Shown piece after piece: positions 11,001 to 19,853 of a stretch of DNA of 64,000 nt. Where the stretch lies: positions 1 to 64,000 of the forward strand of contig NZ_FRCM01000008.1 in NCBI RefSeq assembly GCF_900142915.1. The letters run 5' to 3'. The stretch comes from Mucilaginibacter sp. OK098. Lineage in GTDB: Bacteria > Bacteroidota > Bacteroidia > Sphingobacteriales > Sphingobacteriaceae. Both the position numbers and the translations under genes were made by a program. The notes beneath the pieces were generated by a model. It was not told the DNA's origin, ran no database searches, and was given only the letters and a program-made list of their open reading frames with translations. The first letter of the stretch is position 1; every line of letters begins with the position of its first letter.

Positions 11001-11385
11001 TTAAGCCAAGCTTGCTTACTACAGATGGCAGGATGGGTTTAGCTATCCCTACTCGGTTCTGCACGTTCAATGCGGCAATTTGCACATTGGTGCCAATATT
11101 AAAGGTAACCCTTATGCCTACACCACCGCTGTTGGTACTGGTGCTGGTCATGTATTCCATTCCGGGGGTTCCGTTCACCTGTTCCTCAACAGGGATTGCA
11201 ACCGTTTGCTCCACCGTTTGGGCATCAGCGCCTGTATACGATCCGTTAACCGAAACACTCGGCGGTGAGATATTGGGGTACTGATCAACCGCTAAATTAA
11301 AAAGGCAAATAGTACCCGAGATCATCAAAACTATTGAGATAACAATTGCGGTAACCGGCCTTTTTATGAATGTATTTGCAATCAT
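8098..11385 (-). CDS. RND (HAE1/AcrB-type) efflux pump, second of a tandem pair
   Basis: The protein has 1095 residues, close to AcrB-type pumps (about 1050). It has the N-terminal FIKRP segment followed by TM1, the large periplasmic loops, and the TM4 proton-relay pair Asp-Asp (GIVVDDAIIVVEAVQH, about 409-410). The last TM bundle precedes a charged cytoplasmic tail of about 45 residues rich in Glu. Its ATG overlaps the stop of the upstream pump gene by 4 bases (ATGA), so translation is probably coupled. It is a diverged paralogue of its neighbour. Two different RND genes after one fusion protein recall MdtBC, where the pump is a heterotrimer; whether that happens here is unknown. The substrate cannot be deduced. 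Confidence 0.93.
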   Translation of the reverse strand: MIANTFIKRPVTAIVISIVLMISGTICLFNLAVDQYPNISPPSVSVNGSYTGADAQTVEQTVAIPVEEQVNGTPGMEYMTSTSTNSGGVGIRVTFNIGTNVQIAALNVQNRVGIAKPILPSVVSKLGLTVRASNPDQLMLIAIYSPKKTHNITFLDNYTNTFIEDAILRVPGVGDVSARTDNFSMRIWMNPEKMASYHLTPADVVAALDAQNVYVAAGSAGAPPQKSSQSNEIGILVNGMLNKVPEYEKVIVKTIPATGELVYLKDIARIELGKFTFSSNAFADGNRCSTIQVYQSPGSNALQTAENVYAELAKLKKSFPADVDYTVPFESVTIIKVSMQEVIGTLLKALGLVAVVVFLFLQNWRSSLIPILAIPVSILATFCFFIPLGFTINTLTMFGFVLAIGIVVDDAIIVVEAVQHYIDEQHMSPKEATYHAMKEISAPVVAIALILASVFVPVGFIPGIVGRLYQQFAITIAISVMFSAFIALSLTPALCTLLLRPSHVNKKSSNWLDKFFYHFNTWFEKVTFKYSNGVKRSIKHSRFVIIILVCICGGTILLFKTKPSGFVPSEDGGRLFVTYQLPEASSTTQSVNVMEKLMKIVGSTPGILHYTAISGFNILNGGANSNNGSMFCMLTPWDDRTTPATQVAGITDAIKKRIAKAGIKNASVVVIQPPPIRGIGLAAGFSMQIEQGSSTDDIHQFEKVIKKFVAEAHKIPEISTAFSYFSAHTPSYDLTVDREKCQKLGVNISDVFSTMQAYMGSLFVNNFTLYNRTYHVVVQADTAYRSLISNMDKYYVRNSVGDMVPLSTVIHYKPTVAAPLISHFNIFRSAEVDGAIPDGYSSGQSLDALKALAAKVLPRGYTIEFSGLSYEEIKAGSTTVYIFLFCIIFVFLFLAALYESWSVPFSVMLAVPISAFGAILALTCIPALTNNVYAQIGLITLIGLSAKNAILIVEFAKIRVDRGEELLKSTLEAVRLRLRPIIMTSLAFILGVLPLALATGAGAASRNTIGVTVLGGMIASSTISIFIVPLLFVLFTRFSYGKKQLKWLQDHHEELMEKAQKVEEQNIDPELEYDIAMAHAENKSSREEHERNNGN

Positions 11386-14300
11386 ATATGATCGGGGTTA
11401 CTAAGCGAACGTGATTTTTCAATCTCGTATTCCAGCTCGGGGTCAATATTTTGTGCTTCTACCTTCCTGGCTTTTTCCATCAGATCCTCGTGATGCAATT
11501 TCAGGTATTCCAATTTTTCTTTACCGTAGGATAAACGGGTAATCAACACGTACAGCACAGGCACTATAAATATGGCAATGGTTGATGCGGCAAGCATCCC
11601 GCCCAAAACAGTAAAACCAATGGTACGCCTGGCTACCGCCCCCGCGCCCGTCGCCAAAACCAACGGCAACACGCCCAGGATAAACGCCAGCGACGTCATG
11701 ATAATAGGCCGTAAACGCAGGCTAACCGCATCCAGGGTTGATTTTAAAAGATCCTCTCCCCTGTCAACCCGCACTTTTGCAAACTCCACAATCAGGATGG
11801 CATTTTTGGCCGCAAGACCAATTAACGTTATCAAACCTATTTGTGCATAAACGTTATTGGTAAGCCCGGGTACAAACAGCAGGGCAAGTATGGCTCCAAA
11901 AGCGCCCACCGGCACAGCAAGCAGTACCGAAAAAGGCACCGACCAGCTTTCGTACAAGGCCGCCAGGAAAAGGAACACAAATGTAATAGAGAACAGGAAA
12001 ATATAAATGGTGGTTGAACCTGCCTTTTGTTCCTCATAGCTCAAGCCAGAGAATTCATAAGTATAACCTTCAGGCAATGTTTTAGCCAGCTCCTGCAAAG
12101 CGGTCAATGCCTGGTTGCTGCTGTAACCATCGGCATTTGAGCCGTCAATTTCTGCTGTGCGGAAAATATTAAAGTGCGAGATCAGCGGCGCTGCTTCTGT
12201 TGGCTTATAGCTTATTAATGTGCCAAGCGGAACCATTGTGCCTGCCTGGTTGCGTACATAATATTTATCCATGTCTGACACCACAGTTCTAAAAGCGGTA
12301 TCGGCCTGCACCACTACGTGGAAAGTACGGTTATATGTGGTAAAGTCATTAATATACAAACTGCCCATATAAGCCTGTATAGTTGTAAAAACATCGGCTA
12401 CGTTAACGCCCAGCTTTTCGCATTTTTCCCTGTCAACATTCAGGCTCACATTAGGAGTATGTGCGGTAAAAAAGCTGTAGGCTTTAGTTATTGCCGGGTT
12501 TTTATTTGCCCGGGCAACAAAATCATTTACCACCTTTTCAAAGGCATGCACATCGTCATTTGTGCTGCGCTGCTCTATCTGCATGCTGAAACCTACTGTT
12601 GAGCCAACACCTGGTAACGGCGAAGGCTGAATAACCTCCACATTGGCATTATTGATCCCTGCATCACGAATGCGTTTTTGCAGTACGCTGATTATTCCGG
12701 GCACCTGCTCGCTTGATCTCGAACGGTCATCCCATGGGGCAAGCTGGCAATAAATGGTGCCGTTATTTGAGTTGCTGGCATTGGTTACCACGTTAAGGCC
12801 TGATAGGGCTGCGTAATGCGCCACACCCGGCGTTGTGCCAATAACATGCATCAGCTTGCTCATCACATCAACAGATGCTGCTGTAGACGAGGCCGGCGGA
12901 AGCTGGAAAGTGACGTATAAATTTCCATCGTCTTCAGAAGGGATGAATCCCGATGGTTTTGCCTGGAACATAAAATAAGCGCCTGCACAAATGCACAACA
13001 ATAAAATGATGATATACCTTGAACCCGCGATGCTTTTTTTAACCCCATTGGTATATTTAGCGGTAACCCTGTCAAACCAGGCGTTAAACTTGTTAAACCA
13101 TTTAGTTAAGCCCCTGGCTTTTTTGCTGGTATCTGTCGGTTTTAATAATAGGGTACACAGGGCCGGGGTTAATGATAATGCTATAAAAGCAGATATAATT
13201 ACCGATATGGCGATAGTGATGGCAAACTGCTGGTATAAGCGCCCAACTATGCCCGGAATAAAGCCAACGGGCACAAACACCGCAGCAAGGATAAGCGCAA
13301 TAGCTACAACCGGCGCCGAAATATCCTTCATAGCCTGGTAGGTAGCTTCCTTGGCCGACATTTTATCATGATCGATATAATGCTGCACGGCCTCAACCAC
13401 AATAATGGCATCATCAACCACAATACCAATGGCCAGCACAAAACCGAACATGGTTAAGGTATTTATAGTAAAGCCTAAAGGGATAAAGAAGCAGAACGTA
13501 CCAAAAATAGATACAGGGATGGCCAAAACAGGTATTAATGTTGACCGCCAGTTTTGCAGGAACAGGAACACCACAATGGCAACCAGGCCCAGCGTTTTTA
13601 ATAAGGTGCCCACAACATCCTGCATTGAAACTTTTACTACCGTAACTGATTCAAACGGTACGCTGTATTCAACATCAGCCGGGAAAGTTTGCCTTAATTT
13701 TGCCAGCTGATCATAAACCCCCTTTGCCGTTGCCAGCGCATTACTTCCGGGCGCCTGGTAAATTTGAAGGTAAGATGCCCGGTGCCCATCAACAAACGAA
13801 TTGCTCGAAAAAGTAAACTTTCCAAGCTCAACCCTTGCCACATCTTTAAGATAAACCAAAGCCCCCGTTGAAGGAATTGTTTTTACAATAACATTTTCAA
13901 ATTCAGATACTTTGCTCAACCTGCCGTTAACCAAAATCCCCAGCTCGTAGGTCTGACTCGATGCCTGCGGTGGCACTCCGGCTGTTCCGGCTGCTACCTG
14001 TACGTTTTGGGCATTAAGCGCATTAATAACATCGGTTGGGGTTAAGCTGTATGCAGCCATTTTTTCAGGATTCATCCATATGCGCATACTAAAATCGTCG
14101 GTAAACCTGTTTATGCTGCCTACGCCCGGCACCCGCAATAATGCATCCTGGATAAATATATTGGTATAGTTATCAAGGAAAGTAATGTTGTGTGTGTTTT
14201 TTGGCGCGTAAATAGCCACCATCATGAGCATACTTGGGTTAAGCGCGCGTACGGTTAGCCCTAACCGGCTAACTACCGCAGGCATCAGCGGCGTAGCAAT

Positions 14301-14639
14301 ACTTACCCGGTTTTGAACATCAAGCGCAGCCACATCAATATCAGTACCTATTTTAAAAGTAACATTCATTGACATCAGCCCATTATTGGTGCTGTTGCTT
14401 TGCATGTATTCCATGCCCGGGGTTCCGTTAACCTGTTCTTCTATAGGAGTGGCCACGGTTTGTTCTACCGTTTGCGCATCGGCGCCTGTAAACTGGCCAT
14501 TAACCTGTACAATAGGCGGGGTAATATCCGGATACTGGTCAATAGGCAGCAGCAGGATACATACTATCCCTGTAATTACCAGCACAATAGAGATCACTAT
14601 GGCTGTTACAGGTCTTTTTATAAAGGTATTAGCAATCAT
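11382..14639 (-). CDS. RND (HAE1/AcrB-type) efflux pump, first of a tandem pair
   Basis: The protein has 1085 residues of inner-membrane RND transporter. Residues 1-20 match the paralogue downstream almost exactly (MIANTFIKRP then TM1). The proton-relay Asp409-Asp410 lie in GIVVDDAIIVVEAV, and two large periplasmic porter/docking regions follow TM1 and TM7. It would use the proton gradient to push amphipathic compounds through the fusion protein and outer-membrane channel encoded just upstream. It begins 44 bases after the fusion-protein stop and overlaps the next pump by 4 bases. Charged C-terminal tails ending near Q-N-I-D-P-E-L-E-Y occur in both paralogues, which suggests a duplication within the lineage. 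Confidence 0.93.
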   Translation of the reverse strand: MIANTFIKRPVTAIVISIVLVITGIVCILLLPIDQYPDITPPIVQVNGQFTGADAQTVEQTVATPIEEQVNGTPGMEYMQSNSTNNGLMSMNVTFKIGTDIDVAALDVQNRVSIATPLMPAVVSRLGLTVRALNPSMLMMVAIYAPKNTHNITFLDNYTNIFIQDALLRVPGVGSINRFTDDFSMRIWMNPEKMAAYSLTPTDVINALNAQNVQVAAGTAGVPPQASSQTYELGILVNGRLSKVSEFENVIVKTIPSTGALVYLKDVARVELGKFTFSSNSFVDGHRASYLQIYQAPGSNALATAKGVYDQLAKLRQTFPADVEYSVPFESVTVVKVSMQDVVGTLLKTLGLVAIVVFLFLQNWRSTLIPVLAIPVSIFGTFCFFIPLGFTINTLTMFGFVLAIGIVVDDAIIVVEAVQHYIDHDKMSAKEATYQAMKDISAPVVAIALILAAVFVPVGFIPGIVGRLYQQFAITIAISVIISAFIALSLTPALCTLLLKPTDTSKKARGLTKWFNKFNAWFDRVTAKYTNGVKKSIAGSRYIIILLLCICAGAYFMFQAKPSGFIPSEDDGNLYVTFQLPPASSTAASVDVMSKLMHVIGTTPGVAHYAALSGLNVVTNASNSNNGTIYCQLAPWDDRSRSSEQVPGIISVLQKRIRDAGINNANVEVIQPSPLPGVGSTVGFSMQIEQRSTNDDVHAFEKVVNDFVARANKNPAITKAYSFFTAHTPNVSLNVDREKCEKLGVNVADVFTTIQAYMGSLYINDFTTYNRTFHVVVQADTAFRTVVSDMDKYYVRNQAGTMVPLGTLISYKPTEAAPLISHFNIFRTAEIDGSNADGYSSNQALTALQELAKTLPEGYTYEFSGLSYEEQKAGSTTIYIFLFSITFVFLFLAALYESWSVPFSVLLAVPVGAFGAILALLFVPGLTNNVYAQIGLITLIGLAAKNAILIVEFAKVRVDRGEDLLKSTLDAVSLRLRPIIMTSLAFILGVLPLVLATGAGAVARRTIGFTVLGGMLAASTIAIFIVPVLYVLITRLSYGKEKLEYLKLHHEDLMEKARKVEAQNIDPELEYEIEKSRSLSNPDHI

Positions 14640-14683
14640 ATTTTAATTTCATCTAAATAAATGCAGCTTACACCGCTTTAATT

Positions 14684-15859
14684 TTATTGCCTGCCGCCTT
14701 TACCTTGTGTTGGAGCAACCTTGTTAGCTGTGGTTATTTGCGAGCCGTCATGCAGTAACTGAACACCGTCAGTAACTACCCTGCTGCCGGGGGTAATTCC
14801 GCTTTTTATAATTACGTTAGGCCCGATTGTTTGACCAACCTGTACCTTTTTCTGAGCCGCAACAAGCGCTTTTTTCTTTTTGGTAGTATCAGGGCCGGTT
14901 TTATCATTTATCATACTATCCTTTGCCGTAAATACAAAGTATTCGCCCATTTGCTCAACAACAGCCTTGCTTGGCAATACCATTTGTGGTGATGTTTCTT
15001 CGTTATGAACGCGCACCACGCAGCTCATGCCCACCCTTAAATAATTTTTAGGATTTGGAAACACCAGCCTAACCCTGATTGAACCTGTTTGTGAATCAAC
15101 TGCACGGTCAATAACGGAGATCTTCCCGGTAAACGGATAAAGTGAATTATCAGGCAGAAGAATGGTAAATAAGGAATCTACATTATGCTTGCCATCCTGA
15201 AGCTTTTCAAAATGCGGCAATTGCTTTTCATTAATAATAAAATCAACCGCTACCGGATCAACTGTTGATATGGTATTTAAAACCGTTGTGCCCGGGGTAA
15301 CCACATTACCCAGCTTTACCTGGCTAAAGCCTATCGTGCCGTCAAACGGCGCAGTGACTATCGCATACGTTAAATTGGTTTTAGCAGTTTTAACCGCCTG
15401 CTCTGCCGATTTAACCGAGTTCTTAGCATTTTGCAGTGTAATTATCGCATGGTCATATTGTTGTTTAGCCACGGCATTGTAGTTGTTCAGGTATTCATAC
15501 CTGTCGGCATCCTGCTGTGCCTGCGTCAGGTTACCTTCCGCCACTCTTTGATTGGCAACTGCAGCATTGTAGTTGTCGAGGTAGATCCGTTCATCTATTT
15601 CATACAGTTTCTGGCCTTTTCTAACGTTGGTTCCTTCTGTAAAAAATATCCCGGTAATGGCGCCCTGTACCTGCGGAAGCAAGCTTACCTGGCTTAGCGC
15701 TGCCGTTGTTGAAGGATAATTATCAAAGTATAAAACATTTTTTGTTTTTAGCTTTATCAAGCTTACCGGCACTTCGGGGTTCACGGGCGGTTGCTTTTTT
15801 TTACAGGCGGTAATTACCAGGCAGCTTAAAAAAATAGCATTCAATATTACTCTATTCAT
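14684..15859 (-). CDS. Periplasmic membrane-fusion (adaptor) lipoprotein of RND efflux system
   Basis: The protein has 391 residues. The signal sequence ends in a lipobox with Cys19 (LVITAC followed by KKK), so it should be a lipoprotein on a membrane facing the periplasm. It has the HlyD/AcrA-type order: a barrel-sandwich half motif (QVQGAITGIFFTEGTNVRKGQKLYEID, about 85-110), an alpha-hairpin with Ala/Gln/Asn-rich helices (about 112-165), the second lipoyl half (APFDGTIGFSQVKLGNVV), a beta-barrel and a membrane-proximal domain. A short Lys-rich insertion (TTKKKKALVAAQKK, about 325-340) interrupts the last domain. It links the two RND pumps to the TolC-like protein encoded 20 bases upstream. 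Confidence 0.93.
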   Translation of the reverse strand: MNRVILNAIFLSCLVITACKKKQPPVNPEVPVSLIKLKTKNVLYFDNYPSTTAALSQVSLLPQVQGAITGIFFTEGTNVRKGQKLYEIDERIYLDNYNAAVANQRVAEGNLTQAQQDADRYEYLNNYNAVAKQQYDHAIITLQNAKNSVKSAEQAVKTAKTNLTYAIVTAPFDGTIGFSQVKLGNVVTPGTTVLNTISTVDPVAVDFIINEKQLPHFEKLQDGKHNVDSLFTILLPDNSLYPFTGKISVIDRAVDSQTGSIRVRLVFPNPKNYLRVGMSCVVRVHNEETSPQMVLPSKAVVEQMGEYFVFTAKDSMINDKTGPDTTKKKKALVAAQKKVQVGQTIGPNVIIKSGITPGSRVVTDGVQLLHDGSQITTANKVAPTQGKGGRQ

Positions 15860-15879
15860 TGAGGCGGTTGTTTTAATAA

Positions 15880-17322
15880 TTAGTAAGAAATAATTCCCAT
15901 TGATTTTTCAAGATCGATTTTGCTTGATAACAGCTGAAATAGCGCATTCAGATAGCTTGTTTCGGATGTTATCAGGTTTGATTCGGCAGTTATCACATTT
16001 AAATAAGGCACAATACCCTGTTTGTATTGAAGGGTTACAACAAAATATACCCGTTTTGCCATAGCCACATTTTTTTGCAGCAGCTGCAGGTTATAAAAAT
16101 TGCCCTTATAATTGGCTATAGCGGTTTTATATTCTTTGTTGATCTGCAGCTTCAGGTCTATTTCATCCCAGCCGATAAGCTGTTGCTGCAGTTTTGCCTT
16201 TTGCAAATTGTGGGTTCGTGAAAAACCGGTAAAAATAGGGATGCTGAATGAAAGGCCAACCAATTGGCTTGGATATGAGTTTGACAGCAGATTGGAAAAC
16301 CTGTTATTTTGAAAAGCCAGGTTATAATTATAAAATGCCGATAAAGTTGGTAAATACGAAGTTCGATAATAATTTACCGCCTGCGTTTGAAGGGCTTTGC
16401 TGGTTTCAACCTGCTGAAATTCAATGCGTTTTTCATATTTCAACTGTTGCGCGGTATCAATATAAATGCCCTTTATCATTTGCACCGTGTCAAAGCTTAC
16501 ATTAAACTCTTTTTCCACAGGGAACCCCATCTGCTGTTTTAAAGCGGCATATTGCGGAACCACATTTTCATTAGCCTGCTTTAGCTGTGCCCTTGAATTA
16601 TTCAGGGTGATGGCCGCTTCCTCGTAGTCTGTTTCATCAACAATACCGCCTTTGTACTGATGATATGCATCGCGTACATTTTTACCAAGACGGGTGGTAT
16701 CTTCCTTTAATATATTGATCTGCTCCAGCGTAAGCAGCACGTTATAGAATGATTTACTTACTGACGAAACCAGGAAGATCTTAGTACTGTCGGTAACCAG
16801 CTGCGCCTGCTTTAAATACAAAGGCGCACTTTTATAGGCGTACAACAAGGTTGGACTAAATATGGCTTGCGAAACTGAAATACCCGGGATAAATGTATTG
16901 GTGTATTGCCCCCTGGAAGACGATGTTGATGCGCCGCTTGGCGTAGTTGTGCCCGGACTGCTTACACTACCACTACTTGATGTTTGCAGGTAATGGATCA
17001 TGTCGCCCGAGGCGGTTGCCTGCGGAAGCCATCCTGATAAATTTACGCCGTTTGTTTCTTTGGCGATGCCTACATTTATTAAAGCTTTGTTTACACCTGG
17101 CTGGTGTGTCATTGCGTAATCAATACATTGCTGCAGGGTAAAAAACTGCCCCGAGCTATTTTTGCCGGTATCCTGCGGATTGAAAGGCACTAACAGTGTG
17201 TTTTTGCTGGTGTCGGGCTGGATAACCGGCGGCAAATTATTTTTTTGCTTTACCTGGCATAAGGTAGCCAGCGGTAAACAATATAAACAAGAGATAAGTA
17301 TTTTAAAGCGGATATTATCCAT
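15880..17322 (-). CDS. TolC-family outer-membrane efflux channel
   Basis: The protein has 480 residues. The N-terminal hydrophobic stretch is a signal peptide (ISCLYCLPLATLCQ). The rest is TolC/OEP-like: two repeated halves of long amphipathic helices with beta segments between them, starting FTLQQCIDYAMTHQPGV (about 62-78) and SIPIFTGFSRTHNLQKAKLQQQ (about 360-382). It is the first gene of the efflux operon. The promoter should lie in 17323-17460, but I could not place it convincingly. A Ser/Thr/Gly-rich segment (about 115-138) is unusual and is probably a surface loop. Confidence 0.92.
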   Translation of the reverse strand: MDNIRFKILISCLYCLPLATLCQVKQKNNLPPVIQPDTSKNTLLVPFNPQDTGKNSSGQFFTLQQCIDYAMTHQPGVNKALINVGIAKETNGVNLSGWLPQATASGDMIHYLQTSSSGSVSSPGTTTPSGASTSSSRGQYTNTFIPGISVSQAIFSPTLLYAYKSAPLYLKQAQLVTDSTKIFLVSSVSKSFYNVLLTLEQINILKEDTTRLGKNVRDAYHQYKGGIVDETDYEEAAITLNNSRAQLKQANENVVPQYAALKQQMGFPVEKEFNVSFDTVQMIKGIYIDTAQQLKYEKRIEFQQVETSKALQTQAVNYYRTSYLPTLSAFYNYNLAFQNNRFSNLLSNSYPSQLVGLSFSIPIFTGFSRTHNLQKAKLQQQLIGWDEIDLKLQINKEYKTAIANYKGNFYNLQLLQKNVAMAKRVYFVVTLQYKQGIVPYLNVITAESNLITSETSYLNALFQLLSSKIDLEKSMGIISY

Positions 17323-17774
17323 ATAAAAAGCTATGCAGCATTCTTAGTTAAGAATGTTGTGTGTTAAAAATTAAACTTACGTTATGTCACAATAGCAATA
17401 GCCAGATATCGGCCGCTGGGCGAGTATTTCCGGTTATCTTAATAGGGGCGAACAAATGTGGCAAAAAAACAGGTTCTGTTACAAGTAACATTTTTGTTAA
17501 GCTGGTTTAATCATATAATTGTTACGATTGACAACCATTTTATTACTGATAATCAACAAATTGTATCGCCTGGCATCAGTGCTACGATTGTTAAGCTAAA
17601 AGGAAAAGTGAGAAGTTATTATTACGTGACCATCTCTTATTATAAAGAAGATTGCACTAGTGTCATGCCACTTATAAATTGACGTTTAGACAGTAATATT
17701 TATGCAAAAAGTGTAAACCTACTTTTTAAAAAAAATATTATAAATACTTGATTAATAACAACTTAAACATGTAT

Positions 17775-17782
17775 TAACTTTG
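17775..17782 (+). promoter_or_regulatory. Possible Bacteroidota -7 element TAACTTTG
   Basis: TAACTTTG matches the Bacteroidota -7 consensus TAnnTTTG. A TTG at 17748-17750 lies 24 bases upstream, slightly longer than the usual gap to the -33 element. It points rightward at the 21-codon ORF starting at 17821. Matches to such short consensus sequences are common by chance. Confidence 0.3.
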
Positions 17783-17820
17783 AATTGTGTTAACCCTTTG
17801 TTAACTTACACTTTAAGACA

Positions 17821-17886
17821 ATGGAAGATAAAGTAACGTATGACCTGCACTCGGACGGCAAGCCATCGCGGAACTCTCATTTTTAA
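17821..17886 (+). CDS. Possible 21-residue small ORF or gene remnant
   Basis: ATG 17821 to TAA 17886 encodes MEDKVTYDLHSDGKPSRNSHF. It follows a promoter-like element and a short leader, which is why it is listed. I do not recognise it. It may be the truncated start of a lost gene, since the sequence after its stop belongs to the convergent gene at 17900-18595. Chance is a real alternative. Confidence 0.22.
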   Translation: MEDKVTYDLHSDGKPSRNSHF

Positions 17887-17899
17887 TACGAAAGCGATT

Positions 17900-18595
17900 T
17901 TATTCTGCATTTTCCGTTGATACAGGATCCTTCCGTTTTTTATTATCTTTCCATACAGTGTAAAGAAAATTTAAGACTAAAGGTATTAAAACTGCCAAAA
18001 CTAAGTACGTGTTTTTATCGGCGCTATCTAATTCACGTTTTACAGAGTCCTCGAAAATTTGTTGCCTGGTGGCGTTTTGGCTGGTTAAACCATTTACTTG
18101 GTCGCGGATCTTATTAACTTCATCTTTTAACCTGGCGATGGTTAAAACTTCATCAGGTTTAAATGGGTTTATTGCCTGCCTTAACCCTATGGTTGATTGA
18201 TTTAACTTATAAATTTCCGCTTCCAATTGTTCGAATTTTAGCTCATCGTTAAGATTTTTAGATGTGTTAGCTTTATGGTTTTTCGTTGAATCAAGCCTTC
18301 TTCTAATCAAATACGTCTGATTTATTTGCACTATACTATCTAACTTATGCTGTTGGTATTGCTGTTTTAAGATATCTTCTTTACCTGCATCTCTAAAAAA
18401 CACATTGTAAAGCAGGAAAGTTGTCGCACCGACAGCAAGAACAGAAGCAAGCTCCCTCCAAATATAATCGGGAGATAGAAATGATTTCTTTTTAGGTAGA
18501 CTTGTTTTTTTTTGCACAGTGATAAAATTTGGTTTATCAAATATAAACATTTCCTGTCCTTTATTAAATACTGCGCTGCCTCCTTTTTGGAGCAT
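17900..18595 (-). CDS. Hypothetical protein with two membrane segments and a coiled coil
   Basis: The frame has 231 residues. The true start may be Met17 (MFIFDKPNF). Two hydrophobic segments, about residues 48-66 (LASVLAVGATTFLLYNVFF) and 196-213 (TYLVLAVLIPLVLNFLYTVW), flank a charged helical region of about 125 residues that looks coiled-coil and would lie on one side of the membrane. The C-terminus is Lys-rich. I do not recognise a family. It is separated from the glycosidase gene upstream by about 125 bases, and nothing in the context gives a function. Confidence 0.65.
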   Translation of the reverse strand: MLQKGGSAVFNKGQEMFIFDKPNFITVQKKTSLPKKKSFLSPDYIWRELASVLAVGATTFLLYNVFFRDAGKEDILKQQYQQHKLDSIVQINQTYLIRRRLDSTKNHKANTSKNLNDELKFEQLEAEIYKLNQSTIGLRQAINPFKPDEVLTIARLKDEVNKIRDQVNGLTSQNATRQQIFEDSVKRELDSADKNTYLVLAVLIPLVLNFLYTVWKDNKKRKDPVSTENAE

Positions 18596-18719
18596 GTTTG
18601 AAGCTATGAATTCCTGTATAAAAACCTTTTTTGTTTATTTAATTTGAACCCAAGACCGTATATCAATTTATGGTTGAAATAACACCAGTTGCCAATAGTG
18701 CATCATAGTTATTTTTTAT

Positions 18720-19787
18720 TTATTTAGCTATTCTGATCGGTAACGGGATCCAGGCTAGCCCAAGATCCCTGCCCATATGGCTGATGCTATAACCTTTACC
18801 GGCATCGTACAACAAAGCTAATTTATTGCCGGCTTTTATAACCGATGGCATACCTATTGCGCCTTTTGCCCAGCTGCAGTTGGTACCGTCAAGCACAACC
18901 GCTTTATTTTTACTGTCCCATTGAAGCACACTTTTAGACCAATACACCCATATGGCATCGGTATATTCTTCTCCTTTATCAGTTATCCCGATGTGATTGG
19001 TAAATAAATACCAGGTTTTATTACCGGCGTCAAAAAACAGGGATGAGTTTTCCACCTGTTCCGTTAACGGAAAAATCGGTTTGTCGTTTATCGCCCATGT
19101 GCTGTTCAAATTATTGGTTTTGGCTAAGCCAAGTGTTCTTTTAATTCCTTTGCTGTCTTCTGTTGCGCCACTAAAAAATTGCAGGTATTGGTCTTTATAT
19201 TTTACAATAAACCCCGGGCTTGCGGTCACGGTGTAAAAACTGTTTTTCTTTTCTAAAAATGGCTTTACATCATATTGTTTGATCCATGGCCCTGCTAACG
19301 ATTTGGATTTTGCCTTCATTGTTAAATACGGAAACGCCGGGATCCGGTCGGGCGCTTTAGTAGTATTAGGCGTGCCCAGGTAAAACATGTGCCATTCATC
19401 TTTTTCCTTTATTACCCACGGTGCGGAGGCGCTTTTAGAATCCGCCTTTGAGGAATCACCCAGGGTAAGTATAGCGCCTTTTTTTACCCAGTTTCTTAAA
19501 TCTTTGCTTTCGGCCAGGCAGGCCAGCCAGCCCGTTTTCCCTGCGCCATCATAAAACAGGTAATAGGTATCGCCAACTTTGTTCACTATGGCCTCCCTCG
19601 CTCCATAGGTATCGCAGCTATCCGGTCCGTCGCCATGTTTTAAAACGGCACCTTCATCGGCACACAAAACCCTAAGGGCGGTTGATGGGCGGCCATCCAT
19701 ATATTTACTTTTCTGCGCAAATAAATTGCAGGAGGTGCCGGCAAGAATTACAAGAAAACTGAGCTGACAGAAAAAAGATCTGTTCAT
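18720..19787 (-). CDS. Secreted beta-propeller glycosidase (GH43/GH117/GH130-like)
   Basis: The protein has 355 residues with an N-terminal signal (FLVILAGTSCNLFAQ). Cleavage could be at Cys20 as a lipoprotein or after the Ala in LFA. The body has repeated blades typical of five-bladed propeller glycosidases: DTYYLFYDGAGKTG, DEWHMFYLG, DQYLQFFSGA, KTWYLFTNHIG and KLALLYDAGKG, each with an acidic or aromatic strand end. The exact GH family is not certain from reading alone. It is the last gene of the susC-susD operon, 135 bases after susD, with a large hairpin in between. Its likely role is trimming the glycan that SusCD binds and imports. Confidence 0.72.
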   Translation of the reverse strand: MNRSFFCQLSFLVILAGTSCNLFAQKSKYMDGRPSTALRVLCADEGAVLKHGDGPDSCDTYGAREAIVNKVGDTYYLFYDGAGKTGWLACLAESKDLRNWVKKGAILTLGDSSKADSKSASAPWVIKEKDEWHMFYLGTPNTTKAPDRIPAFPYLTMKAKSKSLAGPWIKQYDVKPFLEKKNSFYTVTASPGFIVKYKDQYLQFFSGATEDSKGIKRTLGLAKTNNLNSTWAINDKPIFPLTEQVENSSLFFDAGNKTWYLFTNHIGITDKGEEYTDAIWVYWSKSVLQWDSKNKAVVLDGTNCSWAKGAIGMPSVIKAGNKLALLYDAGKGYSISHMGRDLGLAWIPLPIRIAK

Positions 19788-19853
19788 AAATCAAATTTAA
19801 CAGGGTTTGTATAACTTTTTTTGTAAACAAAGATGCCAATCATAAATACTTAA

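Larger units (their letters stand above)
17323..17899. other. Intergenic region between efflux operon and 17900 gene
   Basis: About 575 bases. The left part must hold the efflux operon promoter (leftward). A 74-codon plus-strand frame at 17458-17682 has no recognisable features and is probably chance. The right part (17700-17820) is AT-rich with a promoter-like TAACTTTG at 17775-17782, a 9-base inverted repeat (AAAGTGTAA 17708-17716, TTACACTTT 17806-17814), two GTTAAC hexamers (17789-17794 and 17800-17805), and a very short ORF at 17821-17886. Confidence 0.5.

Noticed and set aside
17458..17682. 74-codon plus-strand frame (MAKKQVLLQV...)
   Set aside because: It lies in the efflux operon's upstream region, has no domain or plausible promoter, and its composition is that of translated AT-rich non-coding DNA.
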